From assembly GCA_963833655.1 (NCBI GenBank), contig CAWHYL010000004.1:1-64000 (forward strand): a DNA stretch of 64,000 bases. The letters are read 5' to 3'. How positions within the stretch are numbered: the stretch's first letter is position 1; each line of letters starts with the position of its first letter. The notes beneath the pieces are model-generated. The model made no database searches. It saw only the letters and a list, made by a program, of their open reading frames with translations, and was not told the origin of the DNA. Origin of the DNA: 3-1-20CM-4-69-9 sp963833655. Lineage in GTDB: Bacteria; Actinomycetota; Thermoleophilia; Gaiellales; Gaiellaceae. Shown piece by piece: positions 25,204-34,027 of the stretch. Made by a program: the position numbers and the translations under genes.

Positions 25204-25704
25204 ATGGAGCTGCAGACCCTGCAGGATCTGTTCGAGCACGAGCTGGCCGACCTCTACGACGCTGAGACGCAGCTCGTCAGCGCGCTGCCGAAGATGGCGC
25301 AGGCTGCGTCGAACGACGAGCTGCGCCAGGCATTCGAACATCACCTGGACGAAACGCGTGACCACGTCGGCCGGCTCGAGGAGATTCGCGGCCAGCTTGG
25401 CAGCTCGATCTCCGAGCAATGCGATGGCATGCGCGGACTCATCAAAGAAGGCGACGAGATCGTTTCCGGCGGTGGCGATCCGAACGTCAAGGACGCCGCA
25501 CTCATCGCCGCGGCGCAGCGCGTCGAGCACTATGAAATCGCCGCCTATGGCACCGCTCGCACGCTCGCAGACGAGTTGAACCTCGGCGATGCAAAGGATC
25601 TCCTCGACCAGACACTCGACGAGGAGAGCAACGCCGACAAGCTGCTCACCAAGATCGCCACCGGCGGAATGCTCAAGACAGGCATCAACGAGCAGGCGCG
25701 CTAA
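25204..25704 (+). CDS. DUF892 / YciF-type ferritin-like protein
   Basis: A 166-aa four-helix protein. ATG at 25204 follows AAGGAGG. Family signatures: LQDLFEHELADLYDAETQLV, LPKMAQAASN, HLDETRDHVGRLEEI and HYEIAAYGTA, with a Glu and His-rich di-metal site pattern. YciE/YciF-type proteins are stress-induced ferritin-like proteins; the exact reaction is not known. Full family length. Confidence 0.93.
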   Translation: MELQTLQDLFEHELADLYDAETQLVSALPKMAQAASNDELRQAFEHHLDETRDHVGRLEEIRGQLGSSISEQCDGMRGLIKEGDEIVSGGGDPNVKDAALIAAAQRVEHYEIAAYGTARTLADELNLGDAKDLLDQTLDEESNADKLLTKIATGGMLKTGINEQAR

Positions 25705-25752
25705 CGAGGTCCGGGGTGTGGGCGCCCTGCGCCGGGGCGCCCACCCGATCGA

Positions 25753-26547
25753 CTACGGGCGCCGCGCGAGGTACGCGTAGCGCGACAGGCGTCGCTCGCG
25801 TGCCAAGACGTGAGATGCAGCGAGGAAACGCTGGATCCCCTCGAAGGTCGCCTCCCCCTCGTCGGCCAGTAGATCCTCACGAAGCTGCGCGCGTGCGTCG
25901 TGCCAGCGGCCCGCCATGGCAGCCATGTTCTCGGTGAGATCTTCAGAGCGGCTGACCTCGAAACCGGCGCGAGCAAGCAGCTCCTCGTTTACCGACTCGG
26001 CGGAGAAGACGTAGATCCCGACCGCGCTTCGATCCGTGAGCTCGGCGTCTGTGACGAGACCGGTGACGATCGTCGGGTCGGTGAAGAGGATTCGTGCCCC
26101 TGGTGCGGTAACGCGGTGCCAATCGCGAAGGATGTCGAGGCGGTTCGGCAGATGGCACATCACATCGATCGAGATGACGGCGTCGAAGCTCGCCTCCGCG
26201 AGCGGCAGCGGCTCTCCGGCATCGACACGCGCGAAACAGGCGCGATCGGCAAGCCCTCGCTCCTCGGCCAGCCGAGTGGCGGTGGCGACTCCCTCCTCGA
26301 GCACGTCGACGCCGACGACGCTCGCGCCGGTGCTCTCGGCCAGGCGTAGAGCGGGACCGCCTGATCCGCAGCCCACGTCGAGCAGGCGCGACTCGGGGCC
26401 AAGCTCCAGCCAGTTCCCGAAACGCTCGAGCTCGTCGGCGGTGACCCAACCCGACTGCCCGAGATCGTCCCCGTAGGTGATGCGCCGAACGGTCTCCCGG
26501 GCCCCGAAACCGGCGTAAGCCGAGGCGTAGAGAGGGACGTGGCCCAC
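25753..26547 (-). CDS. class I SAM-dependent methyltransferase
   Basis: A 264-aa methyltransferase from the GTG at 26547, with motif I LLDVGCGSGGPALRLA, VVGVDVLEEGV, FARVDAGEPLP and a post-motif GARILFTDP. An open frame extends 50 codons further upstream but is unnatural, and TAGTGT (26555-26560 on the minus strand) lies 7 nt before the GTG, supporting this start. N-terminal YGDDLGQSGWVTADELERF resembles small-molecule methyltransferases. Substrate unknown. Confidence 0.85.
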   Translation of the reverse strand: MGHVPLYASAYAGFGARETVRRITYGDDLGQSGWVTADELERFGNWLELGPESRLLDVGCGSGGPALRLAESTGASVVGVDVLEEGVATATRLAEERGLADRACFARVDAGEPLPLAEASFDAVISIDVMCHLPNRLDILRDWHRVTAPGARILFTDPTIVTGLVTDAELTDRSAVGIYVFSAESVNEELLARAGFEVSRSEDLTENMAAMAGRWHDARAQLREDLLADEGEATFEGIQRFLAASHVLARERRLSRYAYLARRP

Positions 26548-26554
26548 GCGTCGA

Positions 26555-26560
26555 ACACTA
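26555..26560 (-). promoter_or_regulatory. candidate leaderless -10 element for the methyltransferase
   Basis: On the minus strand TAGTGT fits TANNNT and ends 7 nt before GTG 26547. No Shine-Dalgarno site lies between. Confidence 0.4.
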
Positions 26561-26766
26561 GTAGGCGGCGAAGCGCCTGCTGGCGCCGCCGTGGGCCTGA
26601 TCGGAGAGCACCCGGCCCGGAGCTCGGCTAGGACGTCGTCGGCTCTAGCGCGAGGAGTGGTCCGTCGCGCGCCGTCGTCCTCGGCTCTGTGACACATGCC
26701 GAAGGGCTCCCCACCTTGCAGTTGACTGCGTGGGGTCGGCTCGACGCTCGTGGCGCCTCGGCTTGT

Positions 26767-28410
26767 TCAGTTTTCGATGGTGACGAGCGTGCCAATCGGC
26801 GTGTAGGGCCAGACCTTCGCGGCAGAGGCGAGCGGCAACTCGACGCAGCCGAGGCTCTGGGGTGTGCCGAAGGAGGCGCGGTTGAAGGCGTGAATCGCGT
26901 CGCCGCCGTTGAAGTAGCTGATGTAGCGGATTCCCGGGTCGTGGTAATGGGAGCCATCCGGGTTGGTGCCGCTCATCGTGCCGACCGGGATGTGCTCGAA
27001 GACCGGAAACGTGCCGAGCTGAGTCGGCGCGGCGGGCACGCCCGTATTCCCGGGTGAGGTGAGGACGGTCGAGCCGTCGTGCCAAAGGGTGAGCGATTGC
27101 GGAACGGTGCTGTGGACGTACACGTAGCTGTAGCCGCGGCGGCGTTTGCCGGCGATCGCGTCGGCGAGCAGCGAGTGCCAGACGGCCGCTCCCGCCAGGC
27201 CGTCGACCGCGAGGCTGTGTTCGTGCTCGAACATCATCACGGCGCCGCGGGTGATCTCGTTCGCCTGGCCGGCGCTCCAGAGCGCGCGCAGCTCGTGCGG
27301 CGTGTTGGGGTAGCGCCAGCTGAAGCGGCCCTTCGGCGGGTCGACCGCGGCCTGCAGCTCGCCGCCGGGCGTGCGTGCGACCGGAGCGCCGGCCGGCTGC
27401 CAGTCGACCGGCAGATATCCCGCCTGGGCGAGCAGCTGCTGCAAACGCAGCAGCGAGCCGGGTGGGACCGTCCACTCGATCTGTCGCGCGATACGCAGGC
27501 CACCTGTGTCCGTGCTGACGGCGGCCGCTCGCGGCAGCCGGACGCGCAGTTTGGTGGCGAGCGCCGGGCCGAATCCCGCAGGTGTGAAGACAAGCGTGTG
27601 GCTGTCTGCCTGACGCCAGCGGCCCGGCGTGCGCGGAACCAGCTGCGGTCGCGCCGAACCGACAACCGCGGACAATGGCTTGGAGAACACGAGCCGGATC
27701 GGGACGCCGGGTGTGAGCTGCGCGTCCGGTGCCGGGCTGCTCACCACAACCGGCGGGCGGGCCGGCGGAAACCAGCTGACCGCGACCGGCGTACCGAGCC
27801 GCTCCCACGAACGCGCGGCCGACGCCACCTCCACCGACCCGGCGGCGGCACGGCGACCCAGCGACATCGAGCGTCCTGTTCGGTCGACCGTGCGGAACCT
27901 CAGCCGCCCGATCCTCCCCTCGGCGACGACGCTCACCGGCTGGTCGAAGCGAATCCGCACGACCGACCCCCGCCGGACTGTCAACCACCTCCCGCTCAGA
28001 TGGGCGACCGGTGCGCGCAGCGTCAACCGCGTGCGGAGTTCCCTTCCCAACGCCCACGCCAACCAGCCCGGTCGACGGACCACCACCTCGACCGAAACCC
28101 GCTCCCCCGGCGTCAACTGCACTCGCGGCGTCAGACGCCCGCCTCGGGTCGTCAGCGGAATCATGCGGCCGTCAGGGCCCGACGCGCGCGCGCTGACGAG
28201 CGTCCCCCCGAACGGCTCGACGTCGACCCTCGCAAGCGCGGTCGCGTCAGCGACCAGCTTCGCCCCCGACCAGGCAAGCACAGCCGCCACCAATCCCACG
28301 AGCACGACTACAACCACGGCAAGGAGCCACGGTGCACGCCTGCGCGAGCGTCGGCGCGAACGTAGATCGCTTCGGCGCAAGATGGGCGACGGCGCAGATC
28401 CAAGCGCCAC
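26767..28410 (-). CDS. L,D-transpeptidase (YkuD) with Ig-like domains, membrane-anchored
   Basis: A 547-aa envelope enzyme. An Arg-rich cytoplasmic start precedes one membrane helix (about 27-48). Two Ig-like regions follow (about 55-320, in the style of mycobacterial Ldt), then a peptidoglycan-binding-like stretch (LLRLQQLLAQAGYLP). The C-terminal YkuD domain (about 410-547) has the catalytic block HAFNRASFG with LGCVELP. It would make 3-3 peptidoglycan cross-links or attach proteins to the wall. The start is GTG at 28410; TATGCT ends exactly 6 nt upstream, so the mRNA may be leaderless. Confidence 0.9.
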   Translation of the reverse strand: MALGSAPSPILRRSDLRSRRRSRRRAPWLLAVVVVVLVGLVAAVLAWSGAKLVADATALARVDVEPFGGTLVSARASGPDGRMIPLTTRGGRLTPRVQLTPGERVSVEVVVRRPGWLAWALGRELRTRLTLRAPVAHLSGRWLTVRRGSVVRIRFDQPVSVVAEGRIGRLRFRTVDRTGRSMSLGRRAAAGSVEVASAARSWERLGTPVAVSWFPPARPPVVVSSPAPDAQLTPGVPIRLVFSKPLSAVVGSARPQLVPRTPGRWRQADSHTLVFTPAGFGPALATKLRVRLPRAAAVSTDTGGLRIARQIEWTVPPGSLLRLQQLLAQAGYLPVDWQPAGAPVARTPGGELQAAVDPPKGRFSWRYPNTPHELRALWSAGQANEITRGAVMMFEHEHSLAVDGLAGAAVWHSLLADAIAGKRRRGYSYVYVHSTVPQSLTLWHDGSTVLTSPGNTGVPAAPTQLGTFPVFEHIPVGTMSGTNPDGSHYHDPGIRYISYFNGGDAIHAFNRASFGTPQSLGCVELPLASAAKVWPYTPIGTLVTIEN

Positions 28411-28416
28411 CTACTG

Positions 28417-28422
28417 AGCATA
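28417..28422 (-). promoter_or_regulatory. candidate leaderless -10 element for the L,D-transpeptidase
   Basis: On the minus strand TATGCT ends 6 nt before GTG 28410; no ribosome binding site intervenes. It is the closest consensus TANNNT of the set. Confidence 0.5.
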
Positions 28423-28439
28423 CGCACGACGAAGGATGC

Positions 28440-28530
28440 GAGCGACGATGCACCGATGGCAAAGAGGGATTGACGATTCGAGTCCGTCAGAGGGCGCTGC
28501 AGGCGCACGCGCACCGTCGCGCTTTTCCAC
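28440..28530. repeat. second type of tRNA-T-arm-like repeat (single copy here)
   Basis: The stretch contains TGACGATTCGAGTCCGTCA, a T-arm-like stem-loop. The minus strand encodes PLTDSNRQSLFAIG, which resembles another common spurious peptide family (LTDSNRR) that I recall from actinobacterial annotations. Only one copy lies in the window, so its extent is uncertain. Confidence 0.4.
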
Positions 28531-28572
28531 CAGGGCGACTTGCTGCGTGGCAGGTCCGTTCTACGTGCCGCG

Positions 28573-29574
28573 CTAAAGCACCAGCTCCGCGAGCGTGCGC
28601 AAAGCCTCCACGTCAGGCGTCCCGACAAGCAAGGTCGTCACGCCCGACTCGCGCCACGCGTCGAGCCGGTCGCGGATGCGCTCGCGCGGGCCCACGAGCG
28701 CCACCTCGTCGATCAGCCCGTCGGGAACCGTGGCGATTGCCTCACGCTGTTTTCCGCTGAGGTAGAGCTCTTGGATGCGCTCCGCCTCGTCCTCATAGCC
28801 GTACCTCCGGACGAGCGCATTGTAGAAGTTCGCACCGCGCGCGCCCATTCCGCCAATGTAGAGCGCGAGCACGGGTCGTAGCGCATCTCGCGCCGCGTCG
28901 AGGTCGTCCGACAGCACGACGTGCACCGTCGGAACGATCTCGAAGCCCTCGTGCGGCTCGTAACCGAACGCCTCGCGTGCGCGCTCGGGCGAGAAGAAGA
29001 TCGGTAGCCAGCCGTCGGCGATCTCGAACGCGAGCTGGACGTTCTTCGGGCTGAGCGCGGCGAGGTAGATCGGAATCGCGTCTCGCAACGGACGGATCAT
29101 CAGCTTGAGCGGTTTGCCAAGTCCCGTTGCATCCGCGCCTGCATACGGCACGTCGTACTGGTCGCCGTGCAGCTCGACGGCCTCGCGCCGCAGTGCCGCG
29201 CGCACGATCCCGACGTACTCGCGCGTCCTCGTCAGCGGCTTTCCCCACGGCAGCCCGTGCCAGCCCTCGACGACCTGCGGCCCGGACGTGCCGAGCCCGA
29301 GCAGGAAGCGCCCGTCAGACAACAGGTCGAGCGTCGCGGCTGTCATCGCCGTGTTGGCCGGCGTGCGTCCCGGGATCTGCATGATCGCCGAGCCGATCTT
29401 GATCGTGGTCGTCGTCGCCGCGAGCCACGACAGCACCGTGACGACGTCTGTGCCCCACGCTTCAGCCGCCCACGCCGAGTCGTAGCCCAGCCGCTCGGCC
29501 TCCTGCGCAAGCGCGATCAGCTCGAGCGGATTTGTCCCCGGCGGCGCATATCCCATCGTGTAGCCGAGCTGCAT
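28573..29574 (-). CDS. LLM-class flavin (probably F420)-dependent oxidoreductase
   Basis: A 333-aa TIM-barrel oxidoreductase of the luciferase-like family. Visible: MGYAPPGTNPLELIALAQEA, AEAWGTDVVTVLSWLAA, GSAIMQIPGRTPANTAM and LGLGTSGPQVVEGWHG, the usual cofactor-binding core. Family knowledge says actinobacterial members mostly use F420. ATG 29574 is chosen; the open frame extends 12 codons further without support. It is divergent from the MDR gene with only 19 bp between starts. Confidence 0.9.
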   Translation of the reverse strand: MQLGYTMGYAPPGTNPLELIALAQEAERLGYDSAWAAEAWGTDVVTVLSWLAATTTTIKIGSAIMQIPGRTPANTAMTAATLDLLSDGRFLLGLGTSGPQVVEGWHGLPWGKPLTRTREYVGIVRAALRREAVELHGDQYDVPYAGADATGLGKPLKLMIRPLRDAIPIYLAALSPKNVQLAFEIADGWLPIFFSPERAREAFGYEPHEGFEIVPTVHVVLSDDLDAARDALRPVLALYIGGMGARGANFYNALVRRYGYEDEAERIQELYLSGKQREAIATVPDGLIDEVALVGPRERIRDRLDAWRESGVTTLLVGTPDVEALRTLAELVL

Positions 29575-29593
29575 GAAGTGCGATGCTAAACCC
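29575..29593. promoter_or_regulatory. 19-bp divergent promoter with GCGATGCT core
   Basis: The whole gap between two divergent start codons contains GCGATGCTAA. On the plus strand GATGCT ends 6 nt before GTG 29594. On the minus strand TAGCAT ends 8-9 nt before ATG 29574. The same core stands between 47994 and 48016. No ribosome binding site fits in the space. Confidence 0.5.
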
Positions 29594-30577
29594 GTGAACC
29601 GACGCGTCACCCTGGCCGCCCGTCCCGGTGGGTTCCCGGCCGAGTCGGACTTCGCGTTTGACGAGGTCGAGGTCGCGCGGCCCGGCGACGGCGAGGTCCT
29701 CGTCCAGCTCTCGCACGCGTCGATCGACCCGTACCAGCGCGGACGGATGAGCGAAGCGCGCTCCTACGCGAAGCCGATGGAGATCGGCGACGTGATCACC
29801 TCGCAGAGCATCGGTGAGGTCGTCGAGAGCAACGACGCTCGCCTCGCGCCGGGCGACTGCGTCGTCGGCCAGCTCGGATGGCAGGAGTACGCGGTCGCGC
29901 GCGCCGGCTCGTTGCGCAAGCTGCCCCCGGGGCTTCACCCGCCGACGCTCGCGCTGCACGCGCTCGGCGCAACCGGCATGACCGCCTACTTCGGCCTGTT
30001 CGATGTCGGCAAGCCGCGGCCCGGCGACACCGTGGTCGTATCCGGCGCCGCGGGAGCCGTCGGCCAGATCGCCGGACAGCTCGCGAGCCTCGCAGGATGT
30101 CGTACGGTCGGGATCGCGGGCGGGCCGGAGAAAGCGCGCGATCTACGTGAGCTCTACGGCTACGACGCCGCGATCGACTACAAGGCCGGCGAGATCTCGG
30201 ACGTGCTGCGCCAGGAGCGTGTCGACCTTTACTTCGACAACGTCGGCGGGGAGATCTCGCAGGCGGTGCATCGCCGCCTGAACGTCGGCGCGCGGATCGT
30301 GATCTGCGGTCAGATCTCCCAGTACAACGAGGCCCACCCGCGGCCCACATTCCATCCCGGTCTTCTGATCGTGTACCGCGCGCGGATGGAGGGCTTCCTG
30401 ATCAGCGACTACGCGCACCGGTTCGACGAGGCCACAACTCGCCTCGCGCAGTGGGTCGCGGCCGGCGAGCTGCGCTGGAAGGAAGACGTGACCGACGGCC
30501 TGGAGAACGCGCCGCGCGCTTTCATCGGAATGCTGAACGGCGCCAACAGCGGGAAGGCGCTGGTCAAGATCCGCTAG
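29594..30577 (+). CDS. NADP-dependent medium-chain oxidoreductase (CurA/leukotriene B4 dehydrogenase-like)
   Basis: A 327-aa MDR protein without zinc-binding cysteines. Nucleotide site AAGAVGQIAGQLASLAG, then VGIAGGPEKARDL. The substrate-side segments ATGMTAYFGLFDVGKPRPGD and NVGGEISQAVHRRL match the 2-alkenal/prostaglandin reductase-like branch that reduces conjugated double bonds. The GTG start at 29594 gives the usual N-terminus (NRRVTLAARPGG). Its 3' end overlaps the thioesterase gene end by 4 bp. A degenerate copy of this 3' junction lies at 18456-18658. Confidence 0.9.
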   Translation: MNRRVTLAARPGGFPAESDFAFDEVEVARPGDGEVLVQLSHASIDPYQRGRMSEARSYAKPMEIGDVITSQSIGEVVESNDARLAPGDCVVGQLGWQEYAVARAGSLRKLPPGLHPPTLALHALGATGMTAYFGLFDVGKPRPGDTVVVSGAAGAVGQIAGQLASLAGCRTVGIAGGPEKARDLRELYGYDAAIDYKAGEISDVLRQERVDLYFDNVGGEISQAVHRRLNVGARIVICGQISQYNEAHPRPTFHPGLLIVYRARMEGFLISDYAHRFDEATTRLAQWVAAGELRWKEDVTDGLENAPRAFIGMLNGANSGKALVKIR

Positions 30578-30996
30578 CGCCGCGGCAGCAGAACCTGCGT
30601 GCAGCGCGCGCTGGCGAGGTGGCTCCCCTGGGCGTCGTGCAGTTCCGCCGAGCAGAACACCGTGCGCCTCGTCTGATGCACGACGCGGCCGCGCGCGCGG
30701 AGCATCCCCGGGCGGGTCGGGCGCAGGAACTCGGCGTGGAGGTCAGCCGTCAGGAACGTCGCTCCGTCGCCCAGTACGGAGTGACACGCGCCGCCCATGG
30801 CCGTGTCGAGCAGCGTCGTCACGAGGCCACCATGGACGATCGGGCCCGAAGCGCCCGTGAAGCAGTACTCGATCGGAGCATCCCAGTCGATCACGGCTTC
30901 ACCGTCGCCTTGTGCAACACCGCGGTACCCGAGCGTGGCCCACACGTGCGGCGGCCGGGGCGGGGTCTCCACCCAGCTTCGACGCGGGTCGGCCAC
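30574..30996 (-). CDS. PaaI-type hot-dog thioesterase
   Basis: A 140-aa hot-dog thioesterase. The active-site segment is GPIVHGGLVTTLLDTAMGGAC, followed by strands RARGRVVHQTRRTVFCSAEL. It would hydrolyse an acyl-CoA to release the acid and CoA. It is the last gene of the minus-strand catabolic operon and starts directly after the acyl-CoA ligase stop. Confidence 0.9.
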   Translation of the reverse strand: MADPRRSWVETPPRPPHVWATLGYRGVAQGDGEAVIDWDAPIEYCFTGASGPIVHGGLVTTLLDTAMGGACHSVLGDGATFLTADLHAEFLRPTRPGMLRARGRVVHQTRRTVFCSAELHDAQGSHLASARCTQVLLPRR

Positions 30997-32604
30997 CTAG
31001 GTCGTGGTCGTCGCCGGTTGTTGCGCGTACTGCTCGCGCAGCGCCGTCTTCCGGAACTTGCCGACTGCTGTCTTCGGTATCTCGTGGGCGAAGACGATCC
31101 GGTCCGGCAGCCACCACTTGGCGAAGTGGGGAGCGAGAAACTCCCTGAGCTGCTGCTCGGTCGCCGTCGCACCCTCTTTGAGGACGACGACGCCGAGCGG
31201 GCGCTCCTGCCACTTCTCGTCCGGCACAGCGATCACCGCCGCCTCCGCAACCGCGGGATGCGCCATCAACGTGTTCTCGAGGTCGACGGAGGAGATCCAC
31301 TCACCGCCCGACTTGATCACGTCCTTCGAGCGGTCCTTGATCTGGATGTGCCCTCGCGGATCGAACGAGACGATGTCGCCCGTTCGGAACCAGCCGTCCT
31401 CGGTCCAACGGCCCGACGTACCGGGTGTGTCGTAGTAGGCGCCTGCAACCCACGGGCCGCGCACCTCGAGCTCGGCCATCGTCTCGCCGTCGCGCGCGAT
31501 CTCGTTCCCGTTCGCGTCTCGCGCCCGCAGCTCGACGAGCGGCAGCGGGAGCCCTTGCATGGCGATGTAGTCGAACTGCGTGTCGTGATCGGCCCGCGCG
31601 AGCTCGCCGGGCAACGATGCCATCGAGGCAACCGGCGACGTCTCGGTCATCCCCCAGCCGTGGCAGACCCGCAACCCGTGACGTTCCTGGAAGCCGGCGA
31701 TCATCGCGCGCGGCGCCGCCGAACCGCCGACGAGCATGCCTTTCATCGCGGACAGATCCCACTTGCCCGGATCGGCATCGAGCAGCTGGAGGATCGCGAG
31801 CCAGATCGTCGGCACGCCGGCAGTCCACGTGACACCCTCCTGCACGAAGTCCTCCAGCAGGCTCTCCGCATCGAGATACGGGCCGGGGAAGACCTGCTTC
31901 GCCCCCTGCATCGCGGCGATATAGGGATACCCCCATGCGTTCGCGTGGAACATCGGGACGACCGGCAGGATCGCGTCCTGCTCGGAGAGGCCGAGCCCGA
32001 GCGGGTTCGCCGCTGCGGTACCAAGGGTGTGGAGCATCGTCGAGCGGTGCGAGTAGACGACGCCTTTCGGCAGCCCCGTCGTGCCGCTCGTGTAGCACAT
32101 GGCCGCGGCCTCGTTCTCGTCGAGGCGCGGGTCGCTCCACTCGTCGGGGTCGGCCGTTGCGAGCAGGTCCTCGTAGGAGTCCTCGACGACGAAGACGTGC
32201 TCGATCTTCGTGCGTCCGAGGAACTGGTCGACGAGCGGCATGAGGCTGGCGTCGACGATGAGCGCACGGTCACCCGCGTTCAACGCGATATAGCCGATGT
32301 CGTTCGGGTGCAGGCGGATGTTCAGCGTATGCAGGACGAGGCCGCTGCACGGGATGCCGAAATACGCCTCGAGGTGCTGATAGTGATTCCAGCAGAGCGT
32401 GCCGACGCGGTCCCCGCGCTGGAGTCCGAGGCCCTTGAGCGCGACCGCCAGCTGCTTCGAGCGGCGCGCCATGTCCGCGTACGTGTAGCGGTGAAAGGAC
32501 TTGTCCGGCAGGCGCGTCACGACCTCCTTCTCGCCGAAGTAGGCCTCGGCGCGCCGCAGGATGGTCGGCAACGTCAGCTGGTAATCCATCATCAGCCCGT
32601 CCAT
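30997..32604 (-). CDS. acyl-CoA ligase (medium/long-chain, AMP-forming)
   Basis: A 535-aa ANL enzyme with P-loop YTSGTTGLPKGVVYSHRS, A5 GWGMTETSPV, A7 YDTPGTSGRWTEDGWFRTGD, A8 KDRSKDVIKSGGEWISSVD and A10 PKTAVGKFRKTALR. It activates a carboxylic acid to acyl-CoA with ATP. The length and pattern match the FadD/AlkK-like branch used for medium chains. It lies 14 bp after the SDR gene in the operon. Confidence 0.93.
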   Translation of the reverse strand: MDGLMMDYQLTLPTILRRAEAYFGEKEVVTRLPDKSFHRYTYADMARRSKQLAVALKGLGLQRGDRVGTLCWNHYQHLEAYFGIPCSGLVLHTLNIRLHPNDIGYIALNAGDRALIVDASLMPLVDQFLGRTKIEHVFVVEDSYEDLLATADPDEWSDPRLDENEAAAMCYTSGTTGLPKGVVYSHRSTMLHTLGTAAANPLGLGLSEQDAILPVVPMFHANAWGYPYIAAMQGAKQVFPGPYLDAESLLEDFVQEGVTWTAGVPTIWLAILQLLDADPGKWDLSAMKGMLVGGSAAPRAMIAGFQERHGLRVCHGWGMTETSPVASMASLPGELARADHDTQFDYIAMQGLPLPLVELRARDANGNEIARDGETMAELEVRGPWVAGAYYDTPGTSGRWTEDGWFRTGDIVSFDPRGHIQIKDRSKDVIKSGGEWISSVDLENTLMAHPAVAEAAVIAVPDEKWQERPLGVVVLKEGATATEQQLREFLAPHFAKWWLPDRIVFAHEIPKTAVGKFRKTALREQYAQQPATTTT

Positions 32605-32618
32605 CGTCGAACCTCCTT

Positions 32619-33419
32619 TTAGCGCAACAAGAGCCGTTCGTACACCGAATCTCGCAGCCGGTCGGGCAACCGCTCGATTCCGGAGCGGATCTTCGCATCG
32701 CGCCCGACGAGACTGCGCGTCTGCGGCCGCTCGCGTGTGAGCGCGTTCTCGACCGCGTCAACGACTGCCTCAACCGACGCGCCTTTCGCGCCGCGTTCGG
32801 CCGCGACGCGCCCGAAGGCGGCGACCCGCTCGCCGTACAGCTCGCCCAACTGCCGCGGCGCGCCGTTCGCGAGTGAGTCCGCGAGGGCAGCCGACTTCGT
32901 CCAGATCGGCGTGCGAATCGTTCCCGGCTCGACGAGCGAGACCTCGATCCCGAACGGGCGCAGCTCGACGCGCCACGTGTCCGTGAGAGCTTCGAGCGCG
33001 TGCTTCGACGCCGCGTATGCTCCGAGAAAGGGAAGTGCGCTCCGGCCGGCGATCGAGCCGACGAAGACGATCCGTCCGCGAGAGCGGCGCAGGTGCGGCA
33101 GGAACGACTGCGTGACAGCGACCTGTCCGATGACGTTGACCTCGAGCTGCCGGCGCAGCTCGTCGAGGGGAATGAACTCGAGGGGGATGGCGATCGCGAT
33201 CCCCGCGTTGTTCACGAGTGCGTCGAGCTGCTCGATCCGCTCGGCGGCCCGAGCGATCTCGTCGCCGTCAGTCACGTCGAGCAGGATCTCCTCGGTCCCG
33301 GCAGGCGCAGCGCCTGCCGTGCGGACGCCGGCGAACACCCGCCACCCGGAAGCAGCGAGCCGCAGCGCGCACGCTGCGCCGATTCCCGACGACGCGCCCG
33401 TGACGAGCGCGCTCCGCAT
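32619..33419 (-). CDS. SDR oxidoreductase
   Basis: A 266-aa short-chain dehydrogenase. TGASSGIG cofactor motif, NNAG, catalytic Ser in VGSIAG, YAASK (Tyr-x-x-x-Lys). The C-terminal extension after position 200 is long and Arg-rich, as in hydroxysteroid- or retinol-type SDRs. ATG 33419 overlaps the stop of the preceding gene by 1 bp (TGATG), so the two are coupled. Confidence 0.9.
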   Translation of the reverse strand: MRSALVTGASSGIGAACALRLAASGWRVFAGVRTAGAAPAGTEEILLDVTDGDEIARAAERIEQLDALVNNAGIAIAIPLEFIPLDELRRQLEVNVIGQVAVTQSFLPHLRRSRGRIVFVGSIAGRSALPFLGAYAASKHALEALTDTWRVELRPFGIEVSLVEPGTIRTPIWTKSAALADSLANGAPRQLGELYGERVAAFGRVAAERGAKGASVEAVVDAVENALTRERPQTRSLVGRDAKIRSGIERLPDRLRDSVYERLLLR

Positions 33420-34027
33420 CAGTCGAGCAGCCAGGCCGCGATCTTGGCGCGCTGCTCGCGCGAGTAGCCGCCGTGTGCCTGGACCCAGAGCGCGCGTTTG
33501 TAGTACGTGTGCAGCACGTGCTCCCAGGTGAAGCCGATGCCGCCGAGCACCTGGATCACGCGCTCGCACGCGGCGACTGCCGCATCGCCGGCGTAGCTCT
33601 TGGCCGCTGCGACCGCGATCGCGGCCTGTTCGTCCTCCTCGGCGACGCACCACGCGGCCCAATAGGCGAGCGAGCGCGCGAGCTCCGCCTCGACGTACGT
33701 GTCGGAGAGCGGGTGCGAAACGGCCTGGTAGACGCCGATCTTGCGGCCGAACTGCTCCCGCGTCTTCGCGTGCTCGACGCCGAGCTCGAGCGCGCGACGC
33801 GCGATGCCCGAGGCCTCGAGGGCGAGCGCCGCGAGCTGCTCGAGCTCCGGGGCGCCGGCGTCGAAGAACTCCTCGCCACGATTCGCGCGGCCGGCCTCTT
33901 CGAACAGCACCGCGCGGTCGAGGAAGCCGAGCTCGGCCAGCTCGTCGCGGCCCCAGCCGCCGTTGGCGAGCACGTCGCGCGCTTCACGCCGCAGCAGCTC
34001 CTGGTCTTCCGTGAAGGCGAATCGCAT
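33419..34027 (-). CDS. shortened acyl-CoA dehydrogenase subunit lacking the beta domain
   Basis: A 202-aa protein. Residues 1-60 match the N-terminal helices of an acyl-CoA dehydrogenase (MRFAFTEDQELLRREARDVL, LGFLDRAVLFEEAGRA). From about 65 it jumps directly into the C-terminal helical domain (ALELGVEHAKTREQFGRKIG, YQAVSHPLSDTYVEAELAR, ERVIQVLGGIGFTWEH). About 150 residues of the middle beta-barrel are absent, with the frame intact and no stop. It is coupled by a TGATG overlap to the full-length partner upstream. Heteromeric dehydrogenases are known in sterol catabolism; a beta-less partner would be unusual. Confidence 0.85.
   Translation of the reverse strand: MRFAFTEDQELLRREARDVLANGGWGRDELAELGFLDRAVLFEEAGRANRGEEFFDAGAPELEQLAALALEASGIARRALELGVEHAKTREQFGRKIGVYQAVSHPLSDTYVEAELARSLAYWAAWCVAEEDEQAAIAVAAAKSYAGDAAVAACERVIQVLGGIGFTWEHVLHTYYKRALWVQAHGGYSREQRAKIAAWLLD

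Noticed and set aside
30451..32622. A 723-codon plus-strand frame opposite the acyl-CoA ligase
   Set aside because: The composition is Arg/Asp/Val-rich shadow of a clear ANL enzyme on the minus strand.
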